The notes beneath the pieces are model-generated. The model did not search any database, had not been told where the DNA came from, and saw nothing but the letters and a program-made list of their open reading frames with translations. The translations under genes and the position numbers were made by a program. Source: Candidatus Aminicenantota bacterium (lineage in GTDB: Bacteria; Acidobacteriota; Aminicenantia; UBA2199). From it: 64,000 nucleotides of DNA. This document shows positions 20,590-29,758 of this stretch, one piece after another (position 1 is the first letter of the stretch; every line of letters starts with the position of its first letter). The stretch lies in assembly GCA_026393835.1 (NCBI GenBank), contig JAPKZK010000079.1:1-64000 (forward strand), read 5' to 3'.

Positions 20590-22302
20590 ATGAAAAAGTT
20601 ATTTGATTTTAAACAGAAGAAATTATTCATGTTTTTTTATAGTTACCAGCGGAAATATCTTTCCCTGGCCGTGGGCGCCGGTATTTTGTTGTTCATAAAC
20701 GTCATCATGCAGCTTCCCATGCCCCTGGTGACCCGTTACTTAATCGACACCATCATCCCGGCCCGGGATTTTAAAGCCCTCAACCTCCTGTGCTTGCTGC
20801 TGCTGGGGATCATCGTGCTCAGTCAATTCAGCGCTTATTTTATGAGATACCTGACGGTACGCTACAATGCCCGGGTTCACCTGGACCTGGAACGGGACCT
20901 CTATTTCCACGTCCAGGAACTGCCCATGAGTTATTTTTCCCGGCGCCCTTCGGGCTACATCCTCTCACGCATCGGCGAAGTGTCTTCCGTAGAAGCCATC
21001 ATGGCGGATACGTTTCTTTATGTATTGAGAGATGTCATTACCATACTGGTGGGGGCGGTGCTGATCTTGAAACTCCACCTGGTGCTGGGCCTGGCGTCGT
21101 TGTTTGTGCTGCCTTTTTTCATCCTATCCCTAAAGGCCTTTCACAAGAAAATCAAAGAGATCAATATTCAATTAAAGGAAGAGAGCGCCCAATATACCGG
21201 GAAACTGGAAAGGAATATTAATTCGATTGAAAAGATTAAATCGGCGGTGAAAGAAGAAAAAATAGGGCAGCGGTTGGTGGGGAAATTAACCACGGTCGTT
21301 CACCTGCGGATCAAATCGCAGATGATCAACACCCTGGCCGGGATTGTGGCGGGTTTTGTAGGTTCTATTTCTCCCTTCGTGGTTTTATGGGTCGGGGTTT
21401 CCGAGATCATGAAGGGCCACTTAACCCTGGGAACTTTTGTCGCTATCAATGCTTTCCTGGGTTATTTGTACGGTCCCGCCCAGCGGTTGACCAATGTCGG
21501 TTATACGATTTCCCAGGCCATGGCCGGCCTGGAACGGATATATGAAGTATTTAACGAAAACGAGGAAGATCAAAGCGGTGAACCGGTGGGCGCCGGCGAC
21601 ATCCGTGAAATCGTTTTTGAAAATGTCGATTTTTCTTACAACGGCGACGACGGCGAACAGGTGCTTAAGAATTTGAACCTGCGCATAAAAAGCGGGGAAA
21701 AAGTGGCGCTTGTGGGCGAAAGCGGCCAGGGCAAAAGCACCATCGTTAAAATGATTTTGAAATATTACCAGCCCCAGGCCGGGCATGTTTATTTTTCCGG
21801 CAAGGATTCCCGCACCATCGGGGTTAAAAGCCTCAGGAAAAAAATCGCTTATATTTCCCAGAAACAGCAAATCCTGGAAGAGGAACTGGAAGAGAAAATC
21901 AAAGATGTGAAGGTAAGGGAGCTATTGAAAAAATTCAGGCTGGACAAAACCATCCAGGATACAGAGGTCCATCAAATGGAATTTTCCGGCGGCGAAGTGC
22001 AGAAGATCGAATTAATGGAATCCATTCTCAGGGAAGCGGAAGCCGATATCCTGATCGTGGACGAAGGAACCTCCAATATCGATTATAATTCGGAGAAAAT
22101 CGTTCTTAATGAACTTTTTGAAAAATACAGGGATAAGATCATTATTTTTATCGCACACCGCTTAAGCTCCATCACGGATTTCGAACGAATCGCGGTGATC
22201 GATAAGGGCGCGGTGGTGGAAGAGGGAACCCATCTTCAATTAGTAAAAAAACAAGGCAAGTACCATTTCTTATGGGGAATGCAGAAAGAAACGCACGAAT
22301 AA
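20590..22302 (+). CDS. ABC transporter, fused permease and ATPase (half-exporter)
   Basis: A 570-residue protein. Residues about 15-310 hold a type IV exporter membrane domain with several hydrophobic helices (VGAGILLFINVIMQL, LLCLLLLGIIVL, ITILVGAVLIL). The C-terminal ATPase has Walker A GESGQGKST (about residue 376), Q-loop YISQ, signature FSGGE (a variant of LSGGQ), Walker B ILIVDEGTSNID and H-loop AHRLS. It should work as a homodimer or with an unlinked partner. It follows the NRPS cluster after the convergent AAA gene, so it may export the peptide product, but that is inferred from position only. A good promoter sits immediately upstream, so it is transcribed on its own. The downstream methyltransferase/MBL pair is convergent. 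Confidence 0.93.
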   Translation: MKKLFDFKQKKLFMFFYSYQRKYLSLAVGAGILLFINVIMQLPMPLVTRYLIDTIIPARDFKALNLLCLLLLGIIVLSQFSAYFMRYLTVRYNARVHLDLERDLYFHVQELPMSYFSRRPSGYILSRIGEVSSVEAIMADTFLYVLRDVITILVGAVLILKLHLVLGLASLFVLPFFILSLKAFHKKIKEINIQLKEESAQYTGKLERNINSIEKIKSAVKEEKIGQRLVGKLTTVVHLRIKSQMINTLAGIVAGFVGSISPFVVLWVGVSEIMKGHLTLGTFVAINAFLGYLYGPAQRLTNVGYTISQAMAGLERIYEVFNENEEDQSGEPVGAGDIREIVFENVDFSYNGDDGEQVLKNLNLRIKSGEKVALVGESGQGKSTIVKMILKYYQPQAGHVYFSGKDSRTIGVKSLRKKIAYISQKQQILEEELEEKIKDVKVRELLKKFRLDKTIQDTEVHQMEFSGGEVQKIELMESILREAEADILIVDEGTSNIDYNSEKIVLNELFEKYRDKIIIFIAHRLSSITDFERIAVIDKGAVVEEGTHLQLVKKQGKYHFLWGMQKETHE

Positions 22303-22310
22303 GAGAAATC

Positions 22311-23204
22311 TTACTGCTTGTTAATTAACAATCCTTCTTGTTCCAATTTCTTAAGGTGCGTTTTAATGTTTTCCAGCGCCAGGGGCCACAGCGCTTTGTT
22401 CACTCTCTTATAGAGCGTCTTTGTCATTTGTTCCGGGGTTTTTCCTTGTTTGTATAGTTTAAGCACCTGTTGTTCCCTTTCTATACGGTGTATCAGTGTC
22501 TTTTCCAGCGGCGCGACAGATTTCAGGACCATGCCGTGGGAAGGTAAAAGATACTTCGGATTCAAACGGATAATACGTTCCAGGGTCCGGAAGTATTTCT
22601 TCATATCGCCCTCTTTCGTGGCGATAACCACTGTACTTGCCCTGGATCCCGGTTCAAGACCCTCTCCCTGGATCAGGTCGCCCACCAGGAACCAGGTCAT
22701 ACTTTCCGGGGCCAGGGCCAACTGGCCTTCATCATGCCCGGGAATTTCAAAAACTTTTACGTCCTGGCCGTTCCAATGGGTTAGAACATCCCCTTCCCGT
22801 GCGAATTTTATGTTAATGTTCGCAAAGAAATCCGGCCCATTTTTCTTAAGCAGTCTCCCATAGGAATCTTCACTGATAATAATGGGAATAGCAAATTCCC
22901 TTGCCAATTTTTGAACTTCATTGACGTGGTCCACATGATGATGAGTGATAAATATATCCGTATAGGTATATTCAAAGGAATTTTTTAAAGTATTTACCAG
23001 CCTCTTATACTCTTCATCGCTGAAAGGGGAGGGATCGACGATCAATTTTTTATCGCCTTTATCGCCGATCAGGAAACAGTTTGTCCTGTGAGCCATTTCG
23101 GGGGGAAAGACATAAGAGACAACGATTAATTGATCGATCCCGTCGATCTCCTGAATACACGGTAAAATCTGCTGCTGTTGTTTATCCGAATTATTGCTTA
23201 TCAT
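22311..23204 (-). CDS. Metallo-beta-lactamase fold hydrolase
   Basis: The metal-binding motif HHHVDH is present, followed by GHDEG, GDLIQ and SHGM, the usual order of metal ligands in the MBL superfamily. The C-terminal 60 residues look like the winged-helix end of LACTB2-type or flavoprotein-like MBL hydrolases. The substrate cannot be read from sequence. The start is uncertain: the frame is open to 23,252, but starts at 23,213 or 23,204 overlap the end of the methyltransferase gene by 14-23 bases, which suggests translational coupling; I chose 23,204. Thus it forms a two-gene minus-strand unit with the methyltransferase. Confidence 0.9.
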   Translation of the reverse strand: MISNNSDKQQQQILPCIQEIDGIDQLIVVSYVFPPEMAHRTNCFLIGDKGDKKLIVDPSPFSDEEYKRLVNTLKNSFEYTYTDIFITHHHVDHVNEVQKLAREFAIPIIISEDSYGRLLKKNGPDFFANINIKFAREGDVLTHWNGQDVKVFEIPGHDEGQLALAPESMTWFLVGDLIQGEGLEPGSRASTVVIATKEGDMKKYFRTLERIIRLNPKYLLPSHGMVLKSVAPLEKTLIHRIEREQQVLKLYKQGKTPEQMTKTLYKRVNKALWPLALENIKTHLKKLEQEGLLINKQ

Positions 23205-23967
23205 TTTCACCATAGCCTGCATTTTCCGCAATGACAAGCATTTCCATGTCATCCGTGGCTAAGGCATCATTACGACTAAAAGCACCTAATCGACAACCGA
23301 AAATGCCGATATTTTTAAACCCCAGGGTCTTTAAATACCAGGTTATCTCACTGGGCATATAATATCTATCCGTACATTTTATGGTTTTCTTTTCCCCGGA
23401 ATCATCGGTCATTTCCACCACGGATGTTTCCCTGCAAGTGAGGATATCGAAATGGTAGTCTTTACTCTTTAAACCATGTTCATTTAAGAATTCCTCGGTT
23501 GAATGAAAAATGGGAAATAAAGCGCTTAATGTGGTTAAAATCAATTTTCCATTCGGTTTCAGGGCCTTCCGGGCGTTTGCCAGGATTTGATAATTCATCT
23601 CGTCGGATTCCATCAAAGAGAACGCCCCTTCACAAATTATCATCACCAGGTCAAATTCATTATTAAAATCCAGTCGCCTGGCATCCGCCTGGAAAAAGTT
23701 AACGGTTACCTTTGCCTTTTTCGCTTTTTCTATGGCCCTGTTCAATTGGGCCTTTGATAGATCGACGCCGGTTACATTATATCCTCTAACGGCCAGTTCG
23801 ACGGCATGCCTGCCGGTTCCGCAGCCGATGTCCAATATGCGCCTCGTCTTATCGAAACCGATTTCCTGTTCGATGAAATCCACTTCTCCCTTAGTCCCCT
23901 GGGTAAAACATTCCTTATCATAAGATTCCGCGCAATTTTCAAAAATTTCTTCATACCATTGTTTCAT
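23191..23967 (-). CDS. Class I SAM-dependent methyltransferase
   Basis: The motif I loop ILDIGCGTGRHAVELA and the following acidic residue in VTGVDLS identify a Rossmann-fold SAM methyltransferase; the motif post II ADARRLDF and the FDLVMII strand also fit. The start at MKQWYEE (23,967) is chosen because AAGGAG lies seven bases upstream, although the frame is open 11 codons further. The substrate is unknown; such stand-alone enzymes act on small molecules. Its gene overlaps that of the MBL hydrolase downstream. Confidence 0.9.
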   Translation of the reverse strand: MKQWYEEIFENCAESYDKECFTQGTKGEVDFIEQEIGFDKTRRILDIGCGTGRHAVELAVRGYNVTGVDLSKAQLNRAIEKAKKAKVTVNFFQADARRLDFNNEFDLVMIICEGAFSLMESDEMNYQILANARKALKPNGKLILTTLSALFPIFHSTEEFLNEHGLKSKDYHFDILTCRETSVVEMTDDSGEKKTIKCTDRYYMPSEITWYLKTLGFKNIGIFGCRLGAFSRNDALATDDMEMLVIAENAGYGENDKQ

Positions 23968-24165
23968 GTCAAATCTCCTTGTATTGTCAATAAATGTCAA
24001 TAAATATAAATACCATAAATTGAAAAAAATTACAACAGGCGACAGATGACGAAAAACTTGTGACAGGTGACGGAAAAACGAATGTGTATTGTTTTAATTC
24101 ATGAAAAGTATTATCCTTACATCCTTAACAAAAGTGAAATGAGAATAAAAATTTGGAGGCACCCG

Positions 24166-24864
24166 ATGAACGTTTTAAAAATATTTTTGGCAGCCGTCGT
24201 CATATTCCTTTCGGTCCCATTGTTTGCCGCTGAGGAACCCGCGCAGCCGGCAGACCCTTTATTCCAACAGGCCATGAAACTTCAAAAACGGCTGGCTTTG
24301 GATGACGCCCAGACCGCGAAGGTACGGGAAATTCTTGAAAAGGAACAGGCCGCCGCCGTGAAAGACCGCGACACCTTAAACAACAATGCCTTGAACTTAA
24401 TCCAAAAGGCCTACGATCGGAAAAAAGAAACAGGGGCCCAGGTGGAGGCATTGTTAAATCCCCTTCAAAAAGAGAAATTTCAAGAAGTTGTGAAAATGAC
24501 CCATTTTGACCGCGACCTGTTCGAACTTACCGAGGGGCTTGTGCTCAACGATGAGCAGGCGTTTACCGTGGAAGGCATCCTGATCGATTATTACAATAAA
24601 TTAAAAGAAATAATTCCCGAAGAGATGTGGTCCGATGAAGGCCCTGGTCCCGGTATACCCGTGATATCCCCAGGAAAAGCAATCGGGGCTTCCCGGGGAG
24701 TCGGGCGCATGAAGGGGCTGATGAAATCCCTGGAGCGGAAAAAGAATAGGGCCATTAGAAAAGTTCTAACCCCGGGGCAAAAGATATTGTTCGAACAGAT
24801 TCAAAAAGTTAGAGCTGAGAAAAGGAAGCGAAGAAGCGCGGAAGAGGGGAAGAGTGGAAAATAG
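24166..24864 (+). CDS. Periplasmic Spy/CpxP-like LTxxQ protein
   Basis: The start at 24,166 follows TTGGAGG at six bases; the frame is open upstream but without a ribosome site. An N-terminal signal peptide (LKIFLAAVVIFLSVPLFA, cut before AEEP) leads a helical, charged protein of 232 residues. Two LTxxQ-like motifs (LNPLQKEKF, LTPGQKILF) and repeated L-x-x-x-Q helices resemble Spy/CpxP periplasmic chaperone or stress sensors. The last residues, KRRSAEEGKSGK, are encoded by a purine-rich dispersed repeat, so the natural C-terminus may have been replaced. No obvious partner gene lies next to it. Confidence 0.8.
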   Translation: MNVLKIFLAAVVIFLSVPLFAAEEPAQPADPLFQQAMKLQKRLALDDAQTAKVREILEKEQAAAVKDRDTLNNNALNLIQKAYDRKKETGAQVEALLNPLQKEKFQEVVKMTHFDRDLFELTEGLVLNDEQAFTVEGILIDYYNKLKEIIPEEMWSDEGPGPGIPVISPGKAIGASRGVGRMKGLMKSLERKKNRAIRKVLTPGQKILFEQIQKVRAEKRKRRSAEEGKSGK

Positions 24865-24962
24865 GATTCAGGGATCGGGAGTCGGGGGTCAGGATTCAGT
24901 CAGTGTTCCTCCGTGTTCGTCCGTGGCCTTTTTTTCGTGTTAATTCGTGTAATTCGTGGGCT
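24864..24962. repeat. Dispersed repeats: GTCAGG/GGATTCAG type and TTCGTCCGTG/TTCGTG type
   Basis: GGGATCGGGAGTCGGGGGTC-like units are followed by CCGTGTTCGTCCGTGG and TTCGTGTAATTCGTGGGC. The first type recurs inside the LRR gene (about 45,954-45,993), the second at about 53,600-53,800. The repeat runs into the 3' end of the minus-strand ABC ATPase gene and encodes its last residues. Confidence 0.8.
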
Positions 24963-25638
24963 CCTGTTGAATAATGCGGCCTTTTTCCATAATCGCCACA
25001 TAGTCGGCCAGGAATTGCGTGTGGTTTAAGTGGTGGGAGATGAAGAGCACCCCGATTTCCAGTTGTGCGAAGATATTTTTGAAACAGCGCATCAGCCGCG
25101 CCGCCATGATTTCATCCAGGGAAGAGAAGGGTTCGTCCAGAACGAGAAATTCCGGTTCCAGCGCCAGGGCGCGGGCCAATACAATGCGCTGCAATTGCCC
25201 GCCGGATAACTCGGATGGGTAACGATTTAAAAAGCTCGCCGGGATTTCCACCAACTCCAGTAAATGATCTATTTTTTCTTTGAACTCATTTTTATGTGTG
25301 GGTTTTTTGTTGATAAGCAGCGGTTCCCAGAGGATTTTTCGAATGGTGAAACAGGGATTTACCGAAAGAAAGGGGTCCTGGAACATCACCTGGTTTTTTT
25401 TGCGGAATTCTTTTATGGGAATAGAGTTCATGGCTTTTCCCCGGTAGAGAATTTCGCCGGCGTCGTATTTTTCCAGGCCCAGCAGTACCCGGGCCAGGGT
25501 GGATTTGCCGCACCCGGATTTTCCCATCAGGGCGTTGATCTTTTTTTCGTAGATAACCAGGTTAACGTTGTCCAGCGCCGGGAATTGATTGGCGGGATAA
25601 CGTTTTGAAACATTTTTTAATGCAAACCTGGGGTCCAT
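24940..25638 (-). CDS. Orphan ABC ATPase, oligopeptide/nickel (DppF/NikE) type
   Basis: A 232-residue ATPase with Walker A GKSGCGKST, Q-loop VMFQDP, signature LSGGQLQR, Walker B FLVLDEPFSSLD and H-loop FISHH. The QDPFLSVNP stretch is typical of the second ATPase subunit of dipeptide, oligopeptide and nickel importers. No permease or binding-protein gene lies nearby, so its partners must be elsewhere or lost. It lacks the C-terminal extension with the Cys/Pro oligopeptide signature, and its last residues (EPTNYTN) come from a dispersed repeat, which suggests 3' truncation by repeat insertion. The -1 to -20 region shows no clear Shine-Dalgarno sequence. Confidence 0.85.
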   Translation of the reverse strand: MDPRFALKNVSKRYPANQFPALDNVNLVIYEKKINALMGKSGCGKSTLARVLLGLEKYDAGEILYRGKAMNSIPIKEFRKKNQVMFQDPFLSVNPCFTIRKILWEPLLINKKPTHKNEFKEKIDHLLELVEIPASFLNRYPSELSGGQLQRIVLARALALEPEFLVLDEPFSSLDEIMAARLMRCFKNIFAQLEIGVLFISHHLNHTQFLADYVAIMEKGRIIQQEPTNYTN

Positions 25639-25755
25639 TCTTTATAATATGTTATTCAGGGGAAAAAAGCAATGGGTTTTCCCATTTTGGATAGTTTTCA
25701 AGTATAAAATTTTTGAGTACGAATTTCCGATTTTTTATTTATTTGATTTTTACTA

Positions 25756-25784
25756 TTGACAATATACTATCGGGAATGATAAAT
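25756..25784 (+). promoter_or_regulatory. Promoter of the methyltransferase-GHKL-receiver-Vsr operon
   Basis: TTGACA, 17 bases, ATAAAT (or TAAATT with an upstream TG one base on). The ATG at 25,795 is ten bases after the -10 box and there is no Shine-Dalgarno sequence, so the message should be leaderless or nearly so. Confidence 0.75.
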
Positions 25785-25794
25785 TTATACCGTC

Positions 25795-26877
25795 ATGAAA
25801 AAAGAAGAGAAATGTCCGAAACGATTACAGGCTGTCGATTTTTTTTGTGGTGCAGGCGGTATGACCTATGGCCTTAAGCTTGCAGGTATAAAAGTACTTG
25901 CAGGGATCGATATCGATATCGAATGTAAAGAGACCTATGAATTGAATAACCCGGATTCATTATTCATTCACGCGGATATAAACAGGCTAGAGGAGCATGA
26001 TTTTCAAAAAAGAACCGGTATTGAAAGAAACGATGAATCCATGGTTTTTATCGGGTGCAGTCCTTGCCAATACTGGACACGGATCAATACCCAAAAGACA
26101 AAATCCACAGAAACAAAAAACTTGATTAATGAATTCCGGCGATTCGTCGATTATTTCAAGCCGGGTTTTATTATCATCGAAAACGTTCCGGGACTATCAA
26201 AAAGAAAAGAAGAAAGCAATCTTGACGGTTTCCTGGAATATCTTAAGGCGAATGGATACGCTTATGCTTACGAAATTATAAATGCCAATCATTATGGAGT
26301 TCCCCAAAACAGGAAACGATTTGTACTTATTGCCTCAAGAGTTCTGGAAAGTATAAAAATTCCCGAACCCGAAAATGATCCCTCACTTGTGGTCAAAAAT
26401 TTTATCGGAGTAGAAAACGGGTTTCCTAAAATAGAAGCCGGGCATACGGATGATTCGAGTTTTCAGCATTCCACTGCGCATCTTTCGGAAAAAAATATTT
26501 TGAGATTGAAAAAGACCCTTCCCGATGGTGGTAACCGGTGGGCCTGGAAAGACGACCCTTATTTGCAAATCAACGCATACAAAGGGAAAGACACGATTTT
26601 TCGCGATGTTTACGGTCGAATGTACTGGAATAAACCTGCTCCTACCATCACAACAAAATTCATTCGGACATCCAGCGGTCGATTCTCTCATCCTGAAGAG
26701 CATAGAGGGCTTTCATTGCGGGAAGGATCAACATTGCAAACATTTCCGATAAATTATGTTTTCAAAGGTCCTAATTCGGATTCTATTGCAAAGCAGATCG
26801 GGAATGCAGTTCCACCGGAAATGGCCCGGTGTATCGGAGAAGCTTTGCGAAAGGAAATAATGAATGCCGACATTTAG
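25795..26877 (+). CDS. DNA (cytosine-5) methyltransferase
   Basis: A complete C5 methyltransferase of 360 residues: motif I DFFCGAGGMTYGLKLAG (residues 15-31), motif IV GCSPCQ with the catalytic Cys91, motif VI IIENVPGL (about 125-133), motif VIII QNRKRFVLIAS, motif IX RGLSLREGSTLQTFP and motif X IGNAVPP. It methylates cytosine at C5 in a recognition site that cannot be read from the short target-recognition region. It is the first of four overlapping genes and shares 14 bases with the next gene. Together with a Vsr gene at the operon end it recalls dcm-vsr pairs, but the two genes between are not part of that arrangement. The promoter is strong and the start is nearly leaderless. Confidence 0.96.
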   Translation: MKKEEKCPKRLQAVDFFCGAGGMTYGLKLAGIKVLAGIDIDIECKETYELNNPDSLFIHADINRLEEHDFQKRTGIERNDESMVFIGCSPCQYWTRINTQKTKSTETKNLINEFRRFVDYFKPGFIIIENVPGLSKRKEESNLDGFLEYLKANGYAYAYEIINANHYGVPQNRKRFVLIASRVLESIKIPEPENDPSLVVKNFIGVENGFPKIEAGHTDDSSFQHSTAHLSEKNILRLKKTLPDGGNRWAWKDDPYLQINAYKGKDTIFRDVYGRMYWNKPAPTITTKFIRTSSGRFSHPEEHRGLSLREGSTLQTFPINYVFKGPNSDSIAKQIGNAVPPEMARCIGEALRKEIMNADI

Positions 26878-29758
26878 AGCAAGGGCGAGAGCCGTCGACC
26901 TCCTGGGGAAAGGACAGATCGCCGATTTGCCTACTGCCATCTGCGAATTATGGAAAAACGGCTATGACGCGTATGCCGATGATTTGAATTGCCACCTCTA
27001 TCTGAAAGGTTACAAAGGAATAAACGCTCCGTTGTTCTTCCTTTCCGATAACGGTTCGGGTATGAATGCGGAAGAGGTGAAAGACAAATGGCTTATCCTG
27101 GGCACTGATTCCCAAAAAAGAGGGGGCCAACCACCTATGTTCGGGAAACCGAAACGAATCCCTATGGGGGAAAAAGGAATCGGTAGACTCTCGGTCGCCT
27201 ACCTGGGCAACCGGATGTTAATGCTGACTAAAAAACAAAATGAACCGTGCACGGCTGTTTTCATACATTGGGAAATATTGGAGAATTTCTACCTATACCT
27301 GGACGAATTGAATATCCCCATAAAAGAGTTCAGGGATGTCGACGACTTCGATCCCGCTTTCAAATATCTTTTAACCGGTTTCGAAGAAAACCTTAAAAAA
27401 GGAAATTGGGATGAGCATCGGGCGCTGGCTGAAAAAATAGGAAATGAAATAAATCAGATCGTTTCCCCGGATTTTATAAAGAGCGATATCCTCAAAGCAT
27501 TTTTATTGCCGGATTCTCACGGTACATTCTTTATTATATTCGACCCTCACGAACAGCTTTTACTGCTTTCGGATGAAAATAGGGTCGAAATATCGGATGA
27601 TTCAAACACCAATTATTTGCGTTCTTCTTTGAGCGGGCTTTACGACGGGTTCAGGGAGAATAGGGATGTCGATGTTCATTTTTGGTTGCATGAAAATAAA
27701 GGGAGATACGATCTCATTGCCCGCGATTTTTTTTTCTCAGAAAATGAGATTTATAAAGCCGATCATTGGTTAGAAGGCGAATTCGATTCTACCGGGTTTT
27801 TCAGCGGGGAGTTGCAGGTTTTTAATACTATCGTCAAACATACCTACCGGCCCAGGCGTGCCCCGGGGGACACACCTTACGGACCGTTCAAAATCAAATT
27901 CGGGTCCATGGAAGGTGTAGGGAAAAGCAGTAAATTATCGCAGGAACAATGGTTGCTTATGGATAAAAAATTGGAAACATACGGAGGGTTGTATATTTAT
28001 CGGGATAAATTCAGGGTACTTCCTTATGGCCGTATCCAAAATGACTTTTTAGGATTTGAAGAAAGGAGATCGAAAAGCGCCACGTATTACCACTTCAGTC
28101 ATCGAAGAATATTCGGGTTCATCGAAATATCCAGAAATCACAACCCCAACCTGATCGATAAAGCCGGTAGGGAAGGATTTATTAGCAATAAGGCTTACTG
28201 GGAATTCGTCAAAGACCTCATTGGCTTTTTCATAGATCTTTCCGTCAGGTACTTTCGAACAACACCGGAAGGAGAAACGCCCACCTTAAGGGAGCAGCAG
28301 GCAGAATCCATCAAAAAGCAAAATGAAAGAATTCTCAAGCTGGAAAAAAAACGCTCGAAACAAACGCGAGCCGGATTCGATAGGGAACTGAAACAAAATA
28401 TCGAACGACTCGATGCATTGGACCCGGAATTGCAGGAATTATATGAAAAGTTAAACCAGGAGGCCCGGAAGCCGGAAATTATCTATAATAATATCGAATC
28501 CATGCTAAGGGAAATCACGGCAAGAAAAGCGGAATTTAAAAACCTAAAAATAGTCAAACCCAGACGAGTTAGTATTACCAAACCCCAGGAAAACAAATTA
28601 TATTATTACAATCAAAAGTTGGATGATTCCATGATCATCATGGACAAATGCGATAAGTTGGCGGACGAATTAAGCAAAAAATTGTCCAAAGAATTCTTAT
28701 TATCGGAATTCCATAGTAAGTCCGCGCAACTGAAAAAAGATATCGGTCAATCCGTTGGGAATTACAGGAAACGGTATTCGGAGGCCGTAAAAAAATTAGA
28801 ACAAGAAATCGACGCGGACCGGCAAGCCTTCGAGGACTTGTTTGACGAGAAAACCGTTAACATTATCCCCACCGGTACGGAGGAGAAAGAAGACCTTGAA
28901 AACAGGCTTGCGCTGCTGGAAAAAACATACGTAGCTGTTAAAGAAGAATTGGAAGAAAAGTACGACAGCTTTGTCAAGCATGTGGAGAGCCTGACCTTCG
29001 GTATCGATGACGATTCCCTGGTGGGCTGGTACAAAGACCAATACGAAAAAATCGAAGAAAAGGTTGAAGCCATGCAGGAATTGGCGCAATTGGGCATGGC
29101 CATCGAAATTATCGATCACCAATTCAATGTTCTTTATTCGGAAATGGCCTCAGCCATCGATTTTTTCAAAAGCTACGCCGACAGGAATGCCGAAGTAAAA
29201 GAGAACTTCAGCCAGTTGAAAGAATCGTTCCAGCACCTGGAAAGCAATCATCGTTTATTAACTCCTTTGTACAGGACGACCCGGAGGATAAAAACGGAAA
29301 TATGGGGGAAAGGCATTATCGAATACATGAAAAAATTCTTCGTGAACAATCTAAGCAAATATAGGGTATCGCTTACTTCGGATAAATCTTTCGACAATTA
29401 CTGTTTTTATGCTTACGAATCCGTAATAAAACCGGTTTTTATAAATATAGTCGATAATGCCTTCTATTGGTTAATCCCTGTTAATGACAGGAAGATACAC
29501 CTTGCTTACGAAGATGGGAAGATATTGGTGATGAACTCCGGGGAACCCATCGATCCCGCGTACAGGGAAGATATTTTCAACCTTTTCTTTACTCGAAAAC
29601 CGGCCGGGAGAGGGATCGGGCTCTGGCTTGCCAGGACCAATTTGAGGGCGCATGGCTTCGATATTTATTGCACATTCGAGAAAAAGTACAACAGGTTAAA
29701 CGGGGCTTGCTTCATAATCGAGCCCTATGATAAAACGAGGGAGAAAGATGAATTTTGA
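26864..29758 (+). CDS. Double GHKL ATPase: MORC/MutL/Hsp90-like N-terminus and histidine-kinase-like C-terminus
   Basis: A 964-residue protein. The N-terminal GHKL ATPase has N-box AICELWKNGYDA (E28, N32), DNGSGM (62-67) and GEKGIGR (102-108), followed by a long region of unknown fold to about residue 470. A charged coiled-coil-rich stretch spans about 480-760. The C-terminal 130 residues hold a second ATP-binding module of histidine-kinase type, with N-box NIVDNAFYWL (about 860-870), a degenerate G1 (VMNSGEPID) and FTRKPAGRGIGLWLAR (about 908-922). ELAQLGMAIEIIDHQFN (about 742-760) resembles a kinase dimerisation/H-box helix, and its His is a possible phosphorylation site. The gene overlaps the methyltransferase before it and the receiver-like gene after it. 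MORC/MutL-like ATPases are known from some restriction-modification operons; the fusion of two GHKL modules is unusual. Confidence 0.9.
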   Translation: MPTFRARARAVDLLGKGQIADLPTAICELWKNGYDAYADDLNCHLYLKGYKGINAPLFFLSDNGSGMNAEEVKDKWLILGTDSQKRGGQPPMFGKPKRIPMGEKGIGRLSVAYLGNRMLMLTKKQNEPCTAVFIHWEILENFYLYLDELNIPIKEFRDVDDFDPAFKYLLTGFEENLKKGNWDEHRALAEKIGNEINQIVSPDFIKSDILKAFLLPDSHGTFFIIFDPHEQLLLLSDENRVEISDDSNTNYLRSSLSGLYDGFRENRDVDVHFWLHENKGRYDLIARDFFFSENEIYKADHWLEGEFDSTGFFSGELQVFNTIVKHTYRPRRAPGDTPYGPFKIKFGSMEGVGKSSKLSQEQWLLMDKKLETYGGLYIYRDKFRVLPYGRIQNDFLGFEERRSKSATYYHFSHRRIFGFIEISRNHNPNLIDKAGREGFISNKAYWEFVKDLIGFFIDLSVRYFRTTPEGETPTLREQQAESIKKQNERILKLEKKRSKQTRAGFDRELKQNIERLDALDPELQELYEKLNQEARKPEIIYNNIESMLREITARKAEFKNLKIVKPRRVSITKPQENKLYYYNQKLDDSMIIMDKCDKLADELSKKLSKEFLLSEFHSKSAQLKKDIGQSVGNYRKRYSEAVKKLEQEIDADRQAFEDLFDEKTVNIIPTGTEEKEDLENRLALLEKTYVAVKEELEEKYDSFVKHVESLTFGIDDDSLVGWYKDQYEKIEEKVEAMQELAQLGMAIEIIDHQFNVLYSEMASAIDFFKSYADRNAEVKENFSQLKESFQHLESNHRLLTPLYRTTRRIKTEIWGKGIIEYMKKFFVNNLSKYRVSLTSDKSFDNYCFYAYESVIKPVFINIVDNAFYWLIPVNDRKIHLAYEDGKILVMNSGEPIDPAYREDIFNLFFTRKPAGRGIGLWLARTNLRAHGFDIYCTFEKKYNRLNGACFIIEPYDKTREKDEF